Assembly: GCA_001949185.1 (NCBI GenBank)
Contig: BDGG01000009.1
Location: 1,237,347 to 1,301,346 of the forward strand
Source: Ramazzottius varieornatus
Taxonomy: Eukaryota > Tardigrada > Eutardigrada > Parachela > Ramazzottiidae
Direction: 5' to 3'
Length of the DNA: 64,000 bases
In this document: piece by piece, positions 9,168 to 21,600 of the stretch
Numbering within the stretch: position 1 is the first letter of the stretch
Layout: each line of letters begins with the position of its first letter
Notes under the pieces: generated by a model
Told to the model about the DNA's origin: nothing
Database searches by the model: none
What the model saw: the letters and a program-made list of their open reading frames with translations, nothing else
Program-made: the position numbers and the translations under genes

Positions 9168-11846
9168 TTATTCCTCGTCGATTCCCCCATTGCTTTCGTC
9201 TTCTGAATCTTCGTCCATCGGCTCTTTGGACATTGACTTAACGTAAGCGATCCATTCTTCTTGCATGTCAGAGGATACGAACTGGGTAATCTCGACGATG
9301 AGTTGGTTCTTGCGGATCTCGTCAAGACCTGCAACGCGGAGCTCTCTCGGGGTAGGCCTCTCGTCTACGCGCTTTTGACGTTCTGCCTGAGTGTCCTTCC
9401 TTACTCTCTATTTGTGATTGTATTCGGGACCAGCTTTTTCTCTGCGTCTCCTTCGACAGCGCAGTGATGGAGCTTTACACCTCGATCTCCGCTTTTGAAG
9501 AGCCGGAAGTGGAATGATCCCTCTATGCCCTTCACTTCGTCGTAACGGGGTTCGAGGTACGCCTTCCAGTTGAACCACGTCCAGCTGAACGGTGCTTCGC
9601 CTTTTACAAACGTCATAGAGTGCTTCACCTGTTGACCGACCCTTTCACGAGTCCAGATTCAGATGTCGAACCACACGCTTGAACAGCCCGAAAAACGCAT
9701 CAGGGTCAAATTTGGTATGCCCAACTTCTACTATTATATACCTGCCACTGTTGATCAAATAAGCAGAGTATCCGATCAAGAACCGATTCTAATTCTGGCC
9801 GCCTGTAAATGGATAGTTTTTCGTGAGACGTAAAAATAGTACTGGAATAATTATTATAAAATAAGTACGTGCCGCAGTTGTCGCAGTACATAATGAGCTT
9901 TTCTTCCCCGTCATGATTTTGTGAGAGGTTATAGTCCACCATGGAAATCACAGAGTCTGGTCCGTCGGTTCCCGTGCCATTCTGCCCTTTTGTATTCCCT
10001 TCGTCCATCAGGAAGAAATGGCTCTTGGACCTCGTTTCATCGACGAGCCCGATAAGTGCCATTTTCAGGAGAGTCTGTAAAAACTAGAATTATCAAGTTA
10101 TTGCTATTAATTCAGGTTATCGCTCTTACCTTGAAATAAGAAGGACCAGCTTGACCCGTATGGTAGGGCAGGGCAACACTCTGCGGGAAATCAAATGTGA
10201 TGATACGCGTTCCCTCCACATCAGGAGGGAACTGCTGATTGTCGGACGTGATGTGCTTTGCATGGAGTTCCTTGCTGGCTAAAATGCGAGCCTTATACGC
10301 AGCTCGTTGGTCCTTGGCGTGCTTCCGGTGAGCGTCTCATCGCTGTCGCAGATCGTCCACAACCTTGCCCATGCGGCTGCCATTGTAAATCTGGCTGATC
10401 AGTTGGTCACAAGTACCACAAAAGTCAGTGCGTAGTCCGCGGATTTTCGTCTGCGCCACACCGAGCAAAATTTGCAAAATGTGCTTTTTTGACCAATGTG
10501 ACTGTGGGGGCAAATGGAAACCTCCGTTTCTAACACAGTCTCTCAGCCGGTTCAGAAGGGAGTCTCTGATATTGTTGACGTACTTGAAGCCACCACGGCA
10601 GAGGTCAAACCCGTACGCAAACTGACACTTGGCTTCGCGACGATCATCTTCAGTTTTATCCCTTGGGAATGCATTGATGAGGAAGCCGATCAGGACGGCG
10701 AAGCGTTCATTACGGCTCAGCTCAAACACGCTGTGACGGCGATGGATGCATTGCTCTTTGGTCAGCTTGCTACAATCTTTGTTGCATTGGTGATGCTGCT
10801 TGAACGTTTCGTATTCGGCGTCTTCCTTCTCCGTATTCCACTTCTCTATTCTTTTTCCGCGACGTCCAGCCTGTTGCACATAACTCAGTTAACGATTGGC
10901 ATAATTAGATGCTAGGCTAAAAACGTTGATGTTACTAAGTGCGTTTAGTTGTAAATGCAAATAATCCGGTGCGACCCGGGACCATGCACGTCTTCGAAGA
11001 CCACTCCGGGGACCTGCATGGTCATTAGAAGCCAGGACGGTCACCGGCACCTGGAGACCATGCAAGTTCCCGGTGACCATCCCGTCACTCGGTTGCTAAT
11101 TAATTATTGCAAGGTATAATTTGCTCCTATTAATCAACCTAACCTGCTGTTCATCGGTAACGACAGCGTCGACTATTCCTTCGGCAGCTTCTTGTTCGGT
11201 CATTATTTGGCGTTCCAGGTATTCGTTGTAGATATGGCCATACGAGTCCTCCATTGTTATTCCATTTCCGCCCTCCATGTCGTACATGGTTATAGTGTGG
11301 TTGAGATGTTCACTGGCCGCCAATGGGCCATCATCGGCATGAAAAGTGTCCGTGGAGAACTCCATATCGGGAAAAGCCGGAGTGCAAAGCGGTGTTGTAA
11401 TTAGTGGTCCACTCGGATCTCGGTCGTCTTCATCCTCTGTGAACATCAGACTCTTTCACATACCATCGTAAAATACCCCGAATTCCCTAATTGATGTTTT
11501 GCAACTCGAGTAAAAAGTGGGCGTATAAAATGCTCAGGAAACCTTTGTGACAAGCAACCGTTCGTAATGACTTACCAGTATCACCGTCCGACTCATCTTC
11601 ATCTTCTTCTTCCCCTACCGTATATGCTTGCGGTGCTACAGCCACGTTAGTGCTTCCATAGCGCATGCCGGTCGGGTTGATCTGGACGCTTGGTGGTGCT
11701 TTTTTGCAGAACTTGAGATGCGCAGTTAGGCGATCCGTCTTTGGAGTCCCGATAATCTCCCTACAGTATTTACGTTCATGAGGATAAGTTTTATTGATTT
11801 GAATGGTTTGCTTGTGAAAGTGAGTCAACAAATTATTATACACCAT
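9168..11846 (-). pseudogene. Decayed transposase-like gene with DNCxGQN motif
   Basis: Minus-strand exons approx. 11572-11846 (Cys-rich N terminus, CREI...LKFC, then an acidic run), 11145-11441, 10130-10867, 9840-10074 and 9168-9803 read as one protein. Recognisable landmarks: CNKDC..L..., LRTDFCGTCDQLISQI, SDNQQFPPDVEG, CDNCG|GQN, and VGHTKFDPDAFFGLFKR. This order is that of a widespread animal protein family thought to be transposase-derived, related in organisation to DDE elements. The copy is broken: TGA in frame at 10337-10339, TAG at 9789-9791 exactly where the GQNK lysine is expected, and frame changes near 9660 and 9410. The splice inside the DNC motif would need a GC donor. Family name is uncertain; loss of function is likely. 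Confidence 0.6.
10970..11090. repeat. GC-rich paired hairpins inside an intron of the transposase-like gene
   Basis: Within the intron at 10868-11144 there are two interleaved inverted repeats: GGGACCATGCA (10977) with TGCATGGTC (11015), centred on the palindrome TCTTCGAAGA; and GGTCACCGG (11039) with CCGGTGACC (11071). ACCATGCA occurs again near 11066. It is GC-richer than its surroundings. Confidence 0.5.
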
Positions 11847-12275
11847 TTTGTCGTCACGTAAAATCTGAAACCGCGGTACATTCTTTCTGGGAATTTGCGT
11901 GGTCTAATCTTGTGTTTCTTCGTATCGAACTTTCCTGCTTAGAACTTCAATCTTTCTGACCATCTTTACCCGTGGGCTAAACATGCTCGTTTCAATTATC
12001 TACTTTGCGGGCTGATAGATAACAGCATGTGGCATTACGACACTAAAAAAGGAAGATTTGTTACACAAGCGCTCAGTTCCAGAGGGGTTGACCACCGGCT
12101 AGTGACCGATAAAAGATAAGGCCAGCGTGGCAGCTCCCACTGGTAGACTTGTAAGTTTCGCCTTGCGAACTTTAGTCTGTTGAATTTCTTCTTGCTGATC
12201 TTTACCGTCTGCACGATACTCTTCCCATAAGAGTCTATCTTTCTTTCCGATTATTTTCAGCCTACAAGTCGCAAA

Positions 12276-12875
12276 ATGTTCAAAGCCGCGTTTGTTTGCT
12301 TCTTCATGCTCGCTGCTCCTACGGACGCCATTCTGGGACCACTCCTCGGCACTGTCCAAGGATTTCTTCCAGCTGTGTTGCCCTATGTCGCGCCCTTTGT
12401 CAAGGAAATTCGAGACGTGAGTAATGGTCCTTGACTTATAATTAGTAGTTTTCCTCGCGTAAACCATTGACTGAATTTTTTGGACTGCTTCTTTATATGG
12501 ACACATTTGTGGGTTGTGAATAACTACCAGGTGACCAAGCAAATCTCCCACGAACAGGCCGATGTCCAAATTGTCGAGTACGCGAAGGACTTTTACAAAG
12601 CCATGAACCAGAAGTGCTACAAGGAGAAGGTTCCAATGGAAGAAGAGATCCACTACCTCAAGATTGCTGTCGGCGCTGTGGTCTTTCTTATGGTGATCGA
12701 AGGTACGTGCCTGCTTTATGCCTTCTGCAATTACGTGTATAATTCTTATCGCTTTCGCTATAATAATTATGGTGGCACTCTTGCAGGCATCTGCTTTGTC
12801 TTGTTCCTCAATAAGGATCGCCTCAACCACCGGGAAGTGATGGTCACTCTGCGTGCTCAGCCGAATACCGCCTGA
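12276..12875 (+). CDS. Small secreted or single-pass membrane protein, unknown function
   Basis: Three exons, 12276-12416, 12531-12702 and 12787-12875, join in frame to 133 residues ending at TGA. The first 18 residues form a clean signal peptide (MFKAAFVCFFMLAAPTDA), followed by a hydrophobic Gly/Pro-rich stretch to about residue 42, a charged helical middle (KQISHEQADVQIVEYAKDF) with one cysteine, and a transmembrane helix near residues 90-112 (IAVGAVVFLMVIEGICFVLF) with a short basic tail. A CAG acceptor just before the ATG (12260) suggests a 5' non-coding exon. I do not recognise the family. Expected topology is type I membrane protein; a tail-embedded secreted peptide is the alternative. 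A long antisense open frame over the same bases is a shadow. Confidence 0.6.
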
Positions 12876-13389
12876 CCTTTGTTCGAGCAGTATACACGTT
12901 CAAGCCGTATTTTCTACAGTTCTTTGCCTGTCTCTGTTCAGCTTTACTTACTCTGGCTTGTCTCATGTAAACTTCTTTGTTGGCCAACTCACAGTACAGA
13001 CGGGTTGAATGTTCATCAACTGCGCTGCTTATGGCATTGAATGTGAACAGCCATGAATACTTGAGACGCAGCAGTTCTTTATTAATGAAAATCAGAAATC
13101 TCCACATTTGCATAATTTTAGGGAAAAACAGTGTCATTCAGGGGTTCTTTTTTTCTTCCCAAGGGCGACGAAATTTCAACGTTTTTGCCGGCTTCTTTGT
13201 GTGCGGCCTTTTGCGGCATTTTAGAGTTCGCTGCAGCTTTTTTTCTCTACAAGATAGCCTAAGAAAAGCACATTTCGGAATTTTCGCATGATTTAGGGTT
13301 ACTACTTGACAGTACCCATTTGACGTCATTCTGATTAGTTTTTTTCCGATTATCGGAATGTAGAATTGATCTCTCTTATCGAAATGGTT

Positions 13390-13742
13390 TCGACTACGAG
13401 GTAGAGGATATAATTCGGGCATAGTCATTTTCGCATCACAATTCGTGTTTATTTTTTCGGAGCTCCTGCTGCACCTAGTCACGTCTTTCTTGTTTCCTGA
13501 GGTAGATCAATCTTTCTCTTCGAGGTTCGAGTAGGTTTGGGTACGACTTAGATGTTGTAGGTCACAAGATCCTGTCGTAGGGAAGAGACGGGTCTGTCCA
13601 ATGTTAAATAGCCTAAAGTTGTATCAACAGTTGTACGATGAGAAATCAATCAAAGGTTGAGCGTAATACTTGACTTTTTTGCATTGCCCGAATTATGGTG
13701 CGAAGATCCTTATGCCCGAATCATGTCCTGTTCCTCTTGCAG
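13390..13742. repeat. 350-bp TIR element (family T-350), copy 1
   Basis: Left end CGAGGTAGAGGATATAATTC (13398) and right end, inverted, GAGGAACAGGACATGATTCG (13740) form terminal inverted repeats of about 50 bp that include the doubled phrase ATAATTCGGGCA. The interior, reverse-complemented, matches the element at 55478-55833 over stretches such as TTGATACAAC.TTAGGCT and ACATTGGACAGACCC. Non-coding. Confidence 0.75.
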
Positions 13743-14413
13743 TTAAGGACGTATTGAGCCGGGGAGCAATCTGTGATTGCGAACCTTTTCGGTTTTAAAA
13801 CAGACTTTGAGAAAACTGCAAATCTGCAATTCCGGCGGTGTTTTACAGAAATTGCGGACCTGCAATTTCTGAAATTTTTCCGAAATTACTGAAGGCTCGG
13901 GTGGTTCTAAGCTGAATTTGAAGAGGTGACAGAGCTGAATTTGCAGCACGCTGATGCGCGAAGTACAGTGAATGTACAGGTGGGACGCGAGCTAGCGACG
14001 TCACCATCTCTATTTTCTGTTTACAGATGCCGGTTCTTTCTCTTAATTTCTCTTAACTTTATGCCATGTATTGGATTTTTTACACGTTTGTATCCATCGA
14101 AATACCCAACTGTCAACTCTCAACTCCCGAAATTCAGAATACCGCAACCGTATGCTTATTCCGAATAAGTCCGCACAAGACTTCCTCGTCAAATTATCAG
14201 TTCAACAGAGTGAATAAATATTACTTGAATATTACCGAAATAGCCCCTAGCGATTTCAAAAATTCAGCGAAACAATATTGCAGATATGCAATTTTCTGAC
14301 CTTTCGACAAGATTTAATGCGGATCGCAAATTGAGCGGTATCCTAGTAAACAATTGCGGATCTGCAGAGTTTGCGATAGCGTCCCGCCAACCTCATTACG
14401 TCCTTGACTGCAA
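13735..14413. repeat. Possible 680-bp TIR element abutting T-350 copy 1
   Basis: TTGCAGTTAAGGACGTATTG at 13735 is repeated in inverse form at 14391-14413 (CATTACGTCCTTGACTGCAA), giving about 25-bp ends; immediately beyond the right end GCCTAAAGTTGATTGA recalls the interior of the neighbouring T-350 copy. Interior contains several CTGCAATT / TTGCGGATCTGCA phrases. No coding capacity. Confidence 0.5.
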
Positions 14414-14449
14414 TGGCCCGCCTAAAGTTGATTGATTGAACAGTAGCCG

Positions 14450-15640
14450 CGTATCGGAATTGAAACGATTTGAAGTACTACAATGGTAATTCAAATTCGT
14501 ATTTGAATTTCGATCGAATCACGTGTTCCCGTAACTAACCAGTGGACGTGATCTCAGTAATTTGAATTAGAAATCGGAACAACACTGATTCCGATCAGTG
14601 TTATTTTACTATGCAATTGAAATTATAGAAAGTCACGTGCTAATGTTAAGTCTACGTGATCAGCTGACTGTAAGTAAAATCAATTATCGCTGACGGATTT
14701 CAATTATTAAAATTAAAATTCGATTTCCTATTATGGATCTATCAATCAAGCGAACACCAACCCGCAAAATCAAAACGATTTTAATTAATAAAATCGATTT
14801 CCTATTATAATGATTAAAATAACACTAATTCCGATGTCAAAATTTTTTCGCACAAAAACTGGAATCCCTTTGGATCTTCCCGACGTGGCCGTTTGATTAA
14901 CTTTGTGGTGAGTTGGCTAAATGGCTTTAGCTTCGTGTCCCTCGATATTGGTTCCATGTCACCTCATCTGCAGTTACAAAAAGTCCTAGAGTGCCAAGGC
15001 TTCAAAACCGTTTCCTTAACAATCGTGTCATTAGACAATATTCCGAAAACTGGGTAGCCGAAACCCCTATAATGTATACTCTGTGGTAATCTCTGTACGT
15101 CACTCGACTGATTTCTAACAACGATTAAACAGTGAGGTTGCGGTGTACGCCCACAGTGATAAAGTGTTGACGTAATCAGGCAAATCAAGCACACGCAATC
15201 GGTCGTAACAGTGCCTGAACTTCGGTTCGCAAGGGTAATCAGCTGACCGAAAGTTTACTTTGAGAGTAACGTCAAGAGGTGACGTCACTCTTGAGTTGTG
15301 TTTGCTTTCGCGCGGTTCCTGTCTTCCTGATAGCCACGCTTGGCTGTGACGTACGGCGATTACCACAGAGTACACAGTAAAGATATGCACCACTTTCAAG
15401 CAATCTGCAAGTTTTTTTAGAGAGGCATACTTGCAGTATTGTTGATAGAACAGTCTGAATGAAAGACAAGTTTCGGCGTTCCCGAATCATTCAACAGGAG
15501 CGAATAAAACCAAAACTGTCAAAGAAAGTAACATTGTCCACATGGCGCCGCCTAGCGGAGACCCAATAGGACCCATGCCACCCACTCTGATACGCAATAT
15601 TATGTAAAAAAAAGCTAGATCACAGAAAATATAAATGAGA
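14450..15640. other. Spacer between elements and huntingtin 3' end
   Basis: 14450-14850 is markedly AT-rich, with a perfect small hairpin AACACTGATTCCGATCAGTG at 14580-14603 and a duplicated phrase CGATTTCCTATTAT near 14721 and 14796. 14850-15640 holds no gene that I can support; open frames there are short and on both strands without protein-like composition. Confidence 0.5.
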
Positions 15641-15677
15641 ATGATGAGCCGGAAATCACATTATTTTGTTTTAGAAC

Positions 15678-18600
15678 TCAAAGTTTGAGGCAAGACTTGA
15701 AAATTTTGTCCCACAGGGTTTGGTATACCGGGTGGACACCTTGTGAAGACTGGACTGCTTCGCGGAATAGCTTCCTGGTTTCATCTACCTCGGTGTCCGA
15801 ATAGAAGCTGAAGCCTAGCAGAGTAAAGAGGCTTCCAAGCACTGGGTCGGCCGGCCCTATTATTCTCCGCTGCACCAGAAACGGGAAAAGTGCGGTCAAG
15901 GAGGTTGCCGACGCCGCGCAGAAGAGACATGTCAGGCTCCAGATACCCAGTTCGATGGGAGAACGGTTGGCGAAGTTGCAGAAGGAAAGAGCGATCCATT
16001 CTTCAATTATGGCATCCAAACTACGTCTTTTCAAAAGATCGAAAACCTGAGAAACAAACAAATGGAACGTGGGTAATTGAATTCAGCATGATTGCTACCC
16101 CAAGTGGCACACATTTTGCTGGTTGCAGGCTGGAAGTGTGCGCCACTTCATACATCAATCTTGTTGAGTTTGTTTGCCAAGATGGCATACATTTCCATTG
16201 TTATTAGCTGAATGTATGCGCCACTTGGAAACAGTATCTGGTTAAATCCACGTGCCAGGTAGTGTTGATACACTAACTTCTGCCCACAGAAAGGAGAAAA
16301 GGACTCACCTTCATGACCAAACAAGCTGTGGCTGGAGCACTGTCTTTCGGGCAAGACTGGAACTCTGCCATGACTCGGTTCGTTGCTTCGTTCAGCGGCA
16401 TTTTATCCGTCAACAGGTTCAAGTACAGCTTTCCCAAAATTTCAGTTTCTACGTGGTAAGACTTTTGTCGTCGCTGTTGAATGACTGCCATTTTCTCCAT
16501 AGCCAAAATGAACTGCAAAAATAAAAAAATTTATCGCTATCGACCAGGATGTATATATCACAGATAAACTACCAAAGCCGAAGTCTTAGAACGTACCAGT
16601 GGATCGCTGTAATCATCAACCACAGAAGGACTGCTGGTGCCGCTCAGAACGTTCCGGTCAAGCTGGACTTTCGACACTGTAGAATAAACAGAGATATGAG
16701 TCAGTTTTTATAGTTTGATGTTTCGATCCTTTCACAACTGCTTACCTGGACGTTCCATGCAGAATGTCAGGAAAGGAACTATCAGGAGCGATCGCGGCGG
16801 ATTCAAGCCAATTCTGAAAAACAATAGACAGATAAAGTGGGCAGGAATTAGCAAAACAGTCTTGACATACGAATCCAGTCCAGCTTTGACGAGTTGTTCT
16901 CTAAAGACTCCATCGTCTGCCCGTTCTTCCGCCACATGGGCGCGAACGTCGGACGTGAGGCTCTGTAAGGTCGACGACGACAGCGTGGACGCGTATCTCA
17001 ACTGACTCAAGAGAACCTCCACGTATGGATTCATTGTCTGTTTCCCACTAGGCTCAAAAAGCTTGATTTCGGCGACCAGTATGGACAAGAGGATAGCCAG
17101 AGCGTCTCCGGACTGCGTTCGACTCCTGAGGAAACTAGCAAAATCAGTTCTCCGAAACTGAGTTTCTCACATGGTACTTGGGCAAAGAAAAGTAAGAAAC
17201 TCGACAACATCATTTTTCCGAGTGGCGCATACTTCTGGCACCAACAGTGAAAAAGTGCGCCACTTGAGAAAACGATCTGGTCGAGTTTGTTTGTCGAACT
17301 TTTCAAACATACTGGTATTCCAGTTCGTACAAAGAAGCCGACAGACTTTGTAGCCACTGAGAGAGTTTGTGATCTTCCGTTAACGATGGTTGCTGCAGCA
17401 AACGGAGGACGACTCGACCACAGGAAATCCGATTCATCAACGAATTTCCGGACCGAGCTTCGACAGCCTTCTTTAGTAAACTCAAAGAATCCTTATCCTA
17501 AATCATGTACATTTGAGCCAATCTGTGTAACGAACACTGCAACATTCGGAAGAAATCATACGAACCTCATCTAAAGCGGATAAGACTCTTCCCAAAGCGT
17601 CTAGCAGATGCCCGTAGAACAAGCTGTCTTCTACACCCTTAATCCGTAGCACTTGCTTCACGAACAGAAGCATCCATCGGAAGTTCTTCTCCTCGTAGAA
17701 AATGGTCGACAGATGAAGGACCTAAGCACGACATAATGGTCAGTAACTTTATTGGTAAGTCCTTGCAGAGTTAATTAATAGGGAAGCCGTTACAGATTTG
17801 ACGACTTCGTCCAGAATGTACGGTGACAGTTTCTTCAGTTTCTCATCCGATGTCCAGTGACTATACAAGTCCATGACAAATTTTAGGCAGCTCCTCAAAT
17901 CGATCTGTTCATTGGGCAACCCAGGTTGCGGCGAGCCCTTCATCACCCAACGATGGTAGGCTTGGCCAGACAGGTCCGTTACTTTATGCTGAGAGTTCTC
18001 CGTTCGTCGAGAATACTGACCGAATTGCTTTGTCCAGTTATCTTCATAAGCCACCCGAACTCTCTTTTGATCAGAATATAGACCTTCAGACTTATGAACG
18101 ACTGGGTGACCAGGTTCAATAAGCAGGACAGACTCTAGCAGGAGCGAAGTGATGCATCGTAGAGCCAACCGCCCAGCAACGAGACGGCTGTTGACGGAGA
18201 GTTCGTGCTGCGACTCGTCGGCTTCGTTCTCTTCGTCAATGGGGACTGAACTGAGAATGCTCAAGAAGGCCATCCAGGTCTCCTCGAACTGTCTTTTACT
18301 GGCCCATCCATATCGGCAAATGCGACCGACGAACTGTTTCAGTACTTGGGGATCTTGTAGGAGCTCCACGGGTACCGGATCGGTGTACGCCACTCTACCC
18401 GGTAACCATCCTAGCTCATAGGCCAACGGTGGTATCCGCACTATTTCAGTAACGCTTGGGAACTTCGTCAGACCTGAAAGCCAAAAAAAAGCACTTTAGC
18501 ACTTCACGCCGTACATGGAACGTCGGCAAATGCATTGAACCAGGTCGCATATCTCAAGTGCCGCACGTTGCCAGTTTTATTGGCAGAGGAAGTGCGCCAC

Positions 18601-21600
18601 GTGGGGGAAACATTCTTGTACCGTTCAGTCGTTCTACCAAGTGGCGCACGTTTTCAAAGTTATTGGCTGCGAGCGTGCGTCACTTGGGAAAACGATCTTG
18701 GGGTGTTCATTTACAAACGTCCCTAGTTAGGAGAGAGACCACGAAAGCAGATTCAGCGTACTCGTAAAGATGGCGTGTTCCAACTCGCTGAACGTGACTG
18801 ACGAGACAGGATCGTCCATTCGTTTCGCCAGTTCCATCACCTGTCTGGCGAACACTGAAACCTCCGACAGAGCCTCCACTTCCTCGGCCGAGTCTGCAGC
18901 TTTCGAGACTTTTTCAGTCGAGGGACTTCTCGAAGTCACTAAAGTGGAGAACTTGCTGACCAATGTATGCACAATTTCCGTGCTCGAGCGTGCGCATGTG
19001 ACAAAGTTATGGTTCTCCAGGAACATGGCAAGGCACTGTAGAGTCCGACGACGGACCAGTGAAGTTTGTTTATTCTCCTCTAGCAACTATAGGAAAAAAC
19101 CCGAACGATCAATCAACTGAACAAAAATAGAGGCAGCTGAGACTTACCTGGACGCCGGCCAGAATCAATCTGTAACAGTCTTCAGCCACCTCTCCAGAAA
19201 CTTCACTTGGCGACCCGTTTGTCCGTCCAGCCAGTTCAACAAAGGCCGCGGCCAACATCAGCCACTCGCCCACATCTACTTCACGCTCCGTTGAGTTATT
19301 GGGCCAAACTTCCTTCAAACGTTGAAGGAAGACCATTCTGGCTGCCTGGAACAGTGGCGAAAACTTGCCGGTAGCAGCCAACATGACTTTTCTTGCGCCA
19401 CCTCTGTAGCGAAAGCAGTCTTTGAGGAAGCACAGGGAAAACCCCTGGTCGGTCAGGATGGTCAGGATAGTCTCTTCTTCTAGATCAGCCAGCAACGCCA
19501 CTACGCTGTGCGCAGATTCCGACGGGGACTCTAGAGCCACGTGGAAGGCCAGCGAGCGAACCCACTCGTCGTGCTGAAGCTCGGTGGCCTTCTCTTCCAG
19601 TGGTTGCAGAATATTCCGCCTGTCTTGCGGAACTTGTAAAAGACACCCGAACAAGTGCATCACCTGCTGCTTTACGGTCGAATCTTTTTCAGCCGACCAG
19701 CTACTCTTTACGTCTGAAATGTCTTTTCCGATCAACGACGAAACATCCTCATGGCTTTCAAACGCCATCTCTGACACAACTCCAACGAATGAATTGTGGA
19801 TGGAAAGTGAGCCAGGGGAAGAGAACAACGACAGGAGCCACTTCCGGTCCGCTGGTTTAATTACACCCGTTTGTCGGGCACATGTCAGGATGTTACGGAA
19901 GAAGGTAGCGTTATCCATCTGACAATACTTATGGTACAGAGCGCCCTCTAGAAGTGACACGTCGTCTTTGAAGAAGTCTTCGACAAGACGCTGTGCTTCT
20001 GTCGGATCGTCGAAAGGGACCTGCGAACTCGACTCTGTTACGTGCTTGTTTGCTGCGTTTGTCTGAATGTGTGCTTGTGCATGTGTCGACCAGTGTGGTT
20101 GCAGAAACTTCCATGTCACTTCGCATATGTGGTCCTCGATGGGGAAGTTCACGTCCGGCTGCCAGAACCTCGGTTCAAGGTCGACACCGGTGGCTGCATA
20201 ACGGAAGCGAAACCATGCAATTCTACACACCTGAAATTTGGAAACAGCATTTTGTTCTATTCGTTAGCGGAATCAATTGATTGCCAGCTCGGCAAAAAAC
20301 CCGACAAGATCATTTTTCCAAATGGCGCACGCTAGCGATATTGCACGACGGGAAGCTTGCGCCACTTGGGAAAACGACCTTGTCGAGTCCGATGATTTTG
20401 CAAGCTGACGCACGTGCTCAACGGAAAACGAACGGAAACGGAAAACGTGCGCCACTTGGGAAAACCATCATACTTCATAAGATCATCTCTCCAAGTGGCG
20501 CATTCCATCAACTGATAAGGCTGGAAACGTGCGCCACTTGAGGAAAGCATCTTGTTGAGTTGAACTGCCGAGCTCTCAGTTATACAGTCGGAAAGCACTC
20601 TTACCGGATTGAGATGGTATTTCTCATCTTGCTCGAGTTTGTTGGTGGACTGGATGTTTCGCAGGGCTTCTTTGACGGGACCCTGGTCCACAATGTGGAC
20701 GAAGTATGACAAAGTACTCAGAAGCGTGCAGTAGATGTAGTCGAGTTCTTGCTGTTTCACGTCATCGATAGTCGTAGTGTTGACGTCAAAGAGACTATCA
20801 AACACTGCAGTGGTCACCCGGACGAACTTTACCGCTGCTTCTACAGTTCCTCCAACTTCCAACTGCTCTGCCAGCGGATGCACTTGCCGTGAATCCTCGT
20901 GGAAGAGTTTTAGCAGAGGCTCAATGGCTACGTTGGCCACAAACAGATCAATGACGCAGCACAAGATACTTAGCGCGGTCAGGTTGAGCGGAGTCATCTG
21001 CTGGATTCGCTCGAGTAGACGCGGAAAGAAATTCCGGAAGGAAGTGGACTCCATCAGCGGATTACAGCCGATCAGCCGCAGACACTCACCGAAGTCTAAA
21101 ACTTCCTGCAAGCAAAAGTTATCAGTACCGCTTTGTAACTTGTAAAGTTGAAAACTACCTGGATAAAGTGGTTGTTGGAAAAGAGGTTATTGGAAAGAGC
21201 GTTGGGTGAGAGTCTTTGGAAGACAGTTTCCGCCAAATCGCTGACATGTTTCTCAAAGTGTCCGGCGCTGAGCGTGACCTGGTGCTGAAGGAACTTCTTG
21301 ACTATAGCGAAGGCTTTCAGGTCCGGCAGGCACCTCAACGCCACCGACAACAGGACTTCCAGCTGCGCTTCCTTCTCATCCATTGCGCCTGCTGCGCCCG
21401 ACGACTTGCGGTGCAAAGTGTCGTCCACCAAGAGGTTGAGGACCGGAAGTACACCCGACCTGCCAGACTGCGAACTGCCTGCCATCAGACTATCACAGTT
21501 CTGTATAATGTGCCCAAACGTCAAGACTTTCTGTTGACTGAAGACTTTGTCGTGTGAGAGATGGATGAAGAAACGGAAGATGTACGGCAGGAGACTTTCG

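Noticed and set aside
12099-12830. 243-codon antisense open frame
   Set aside because: It lies across three well-supported exons and two introns of the opposite strand and has no protein-like pattern.
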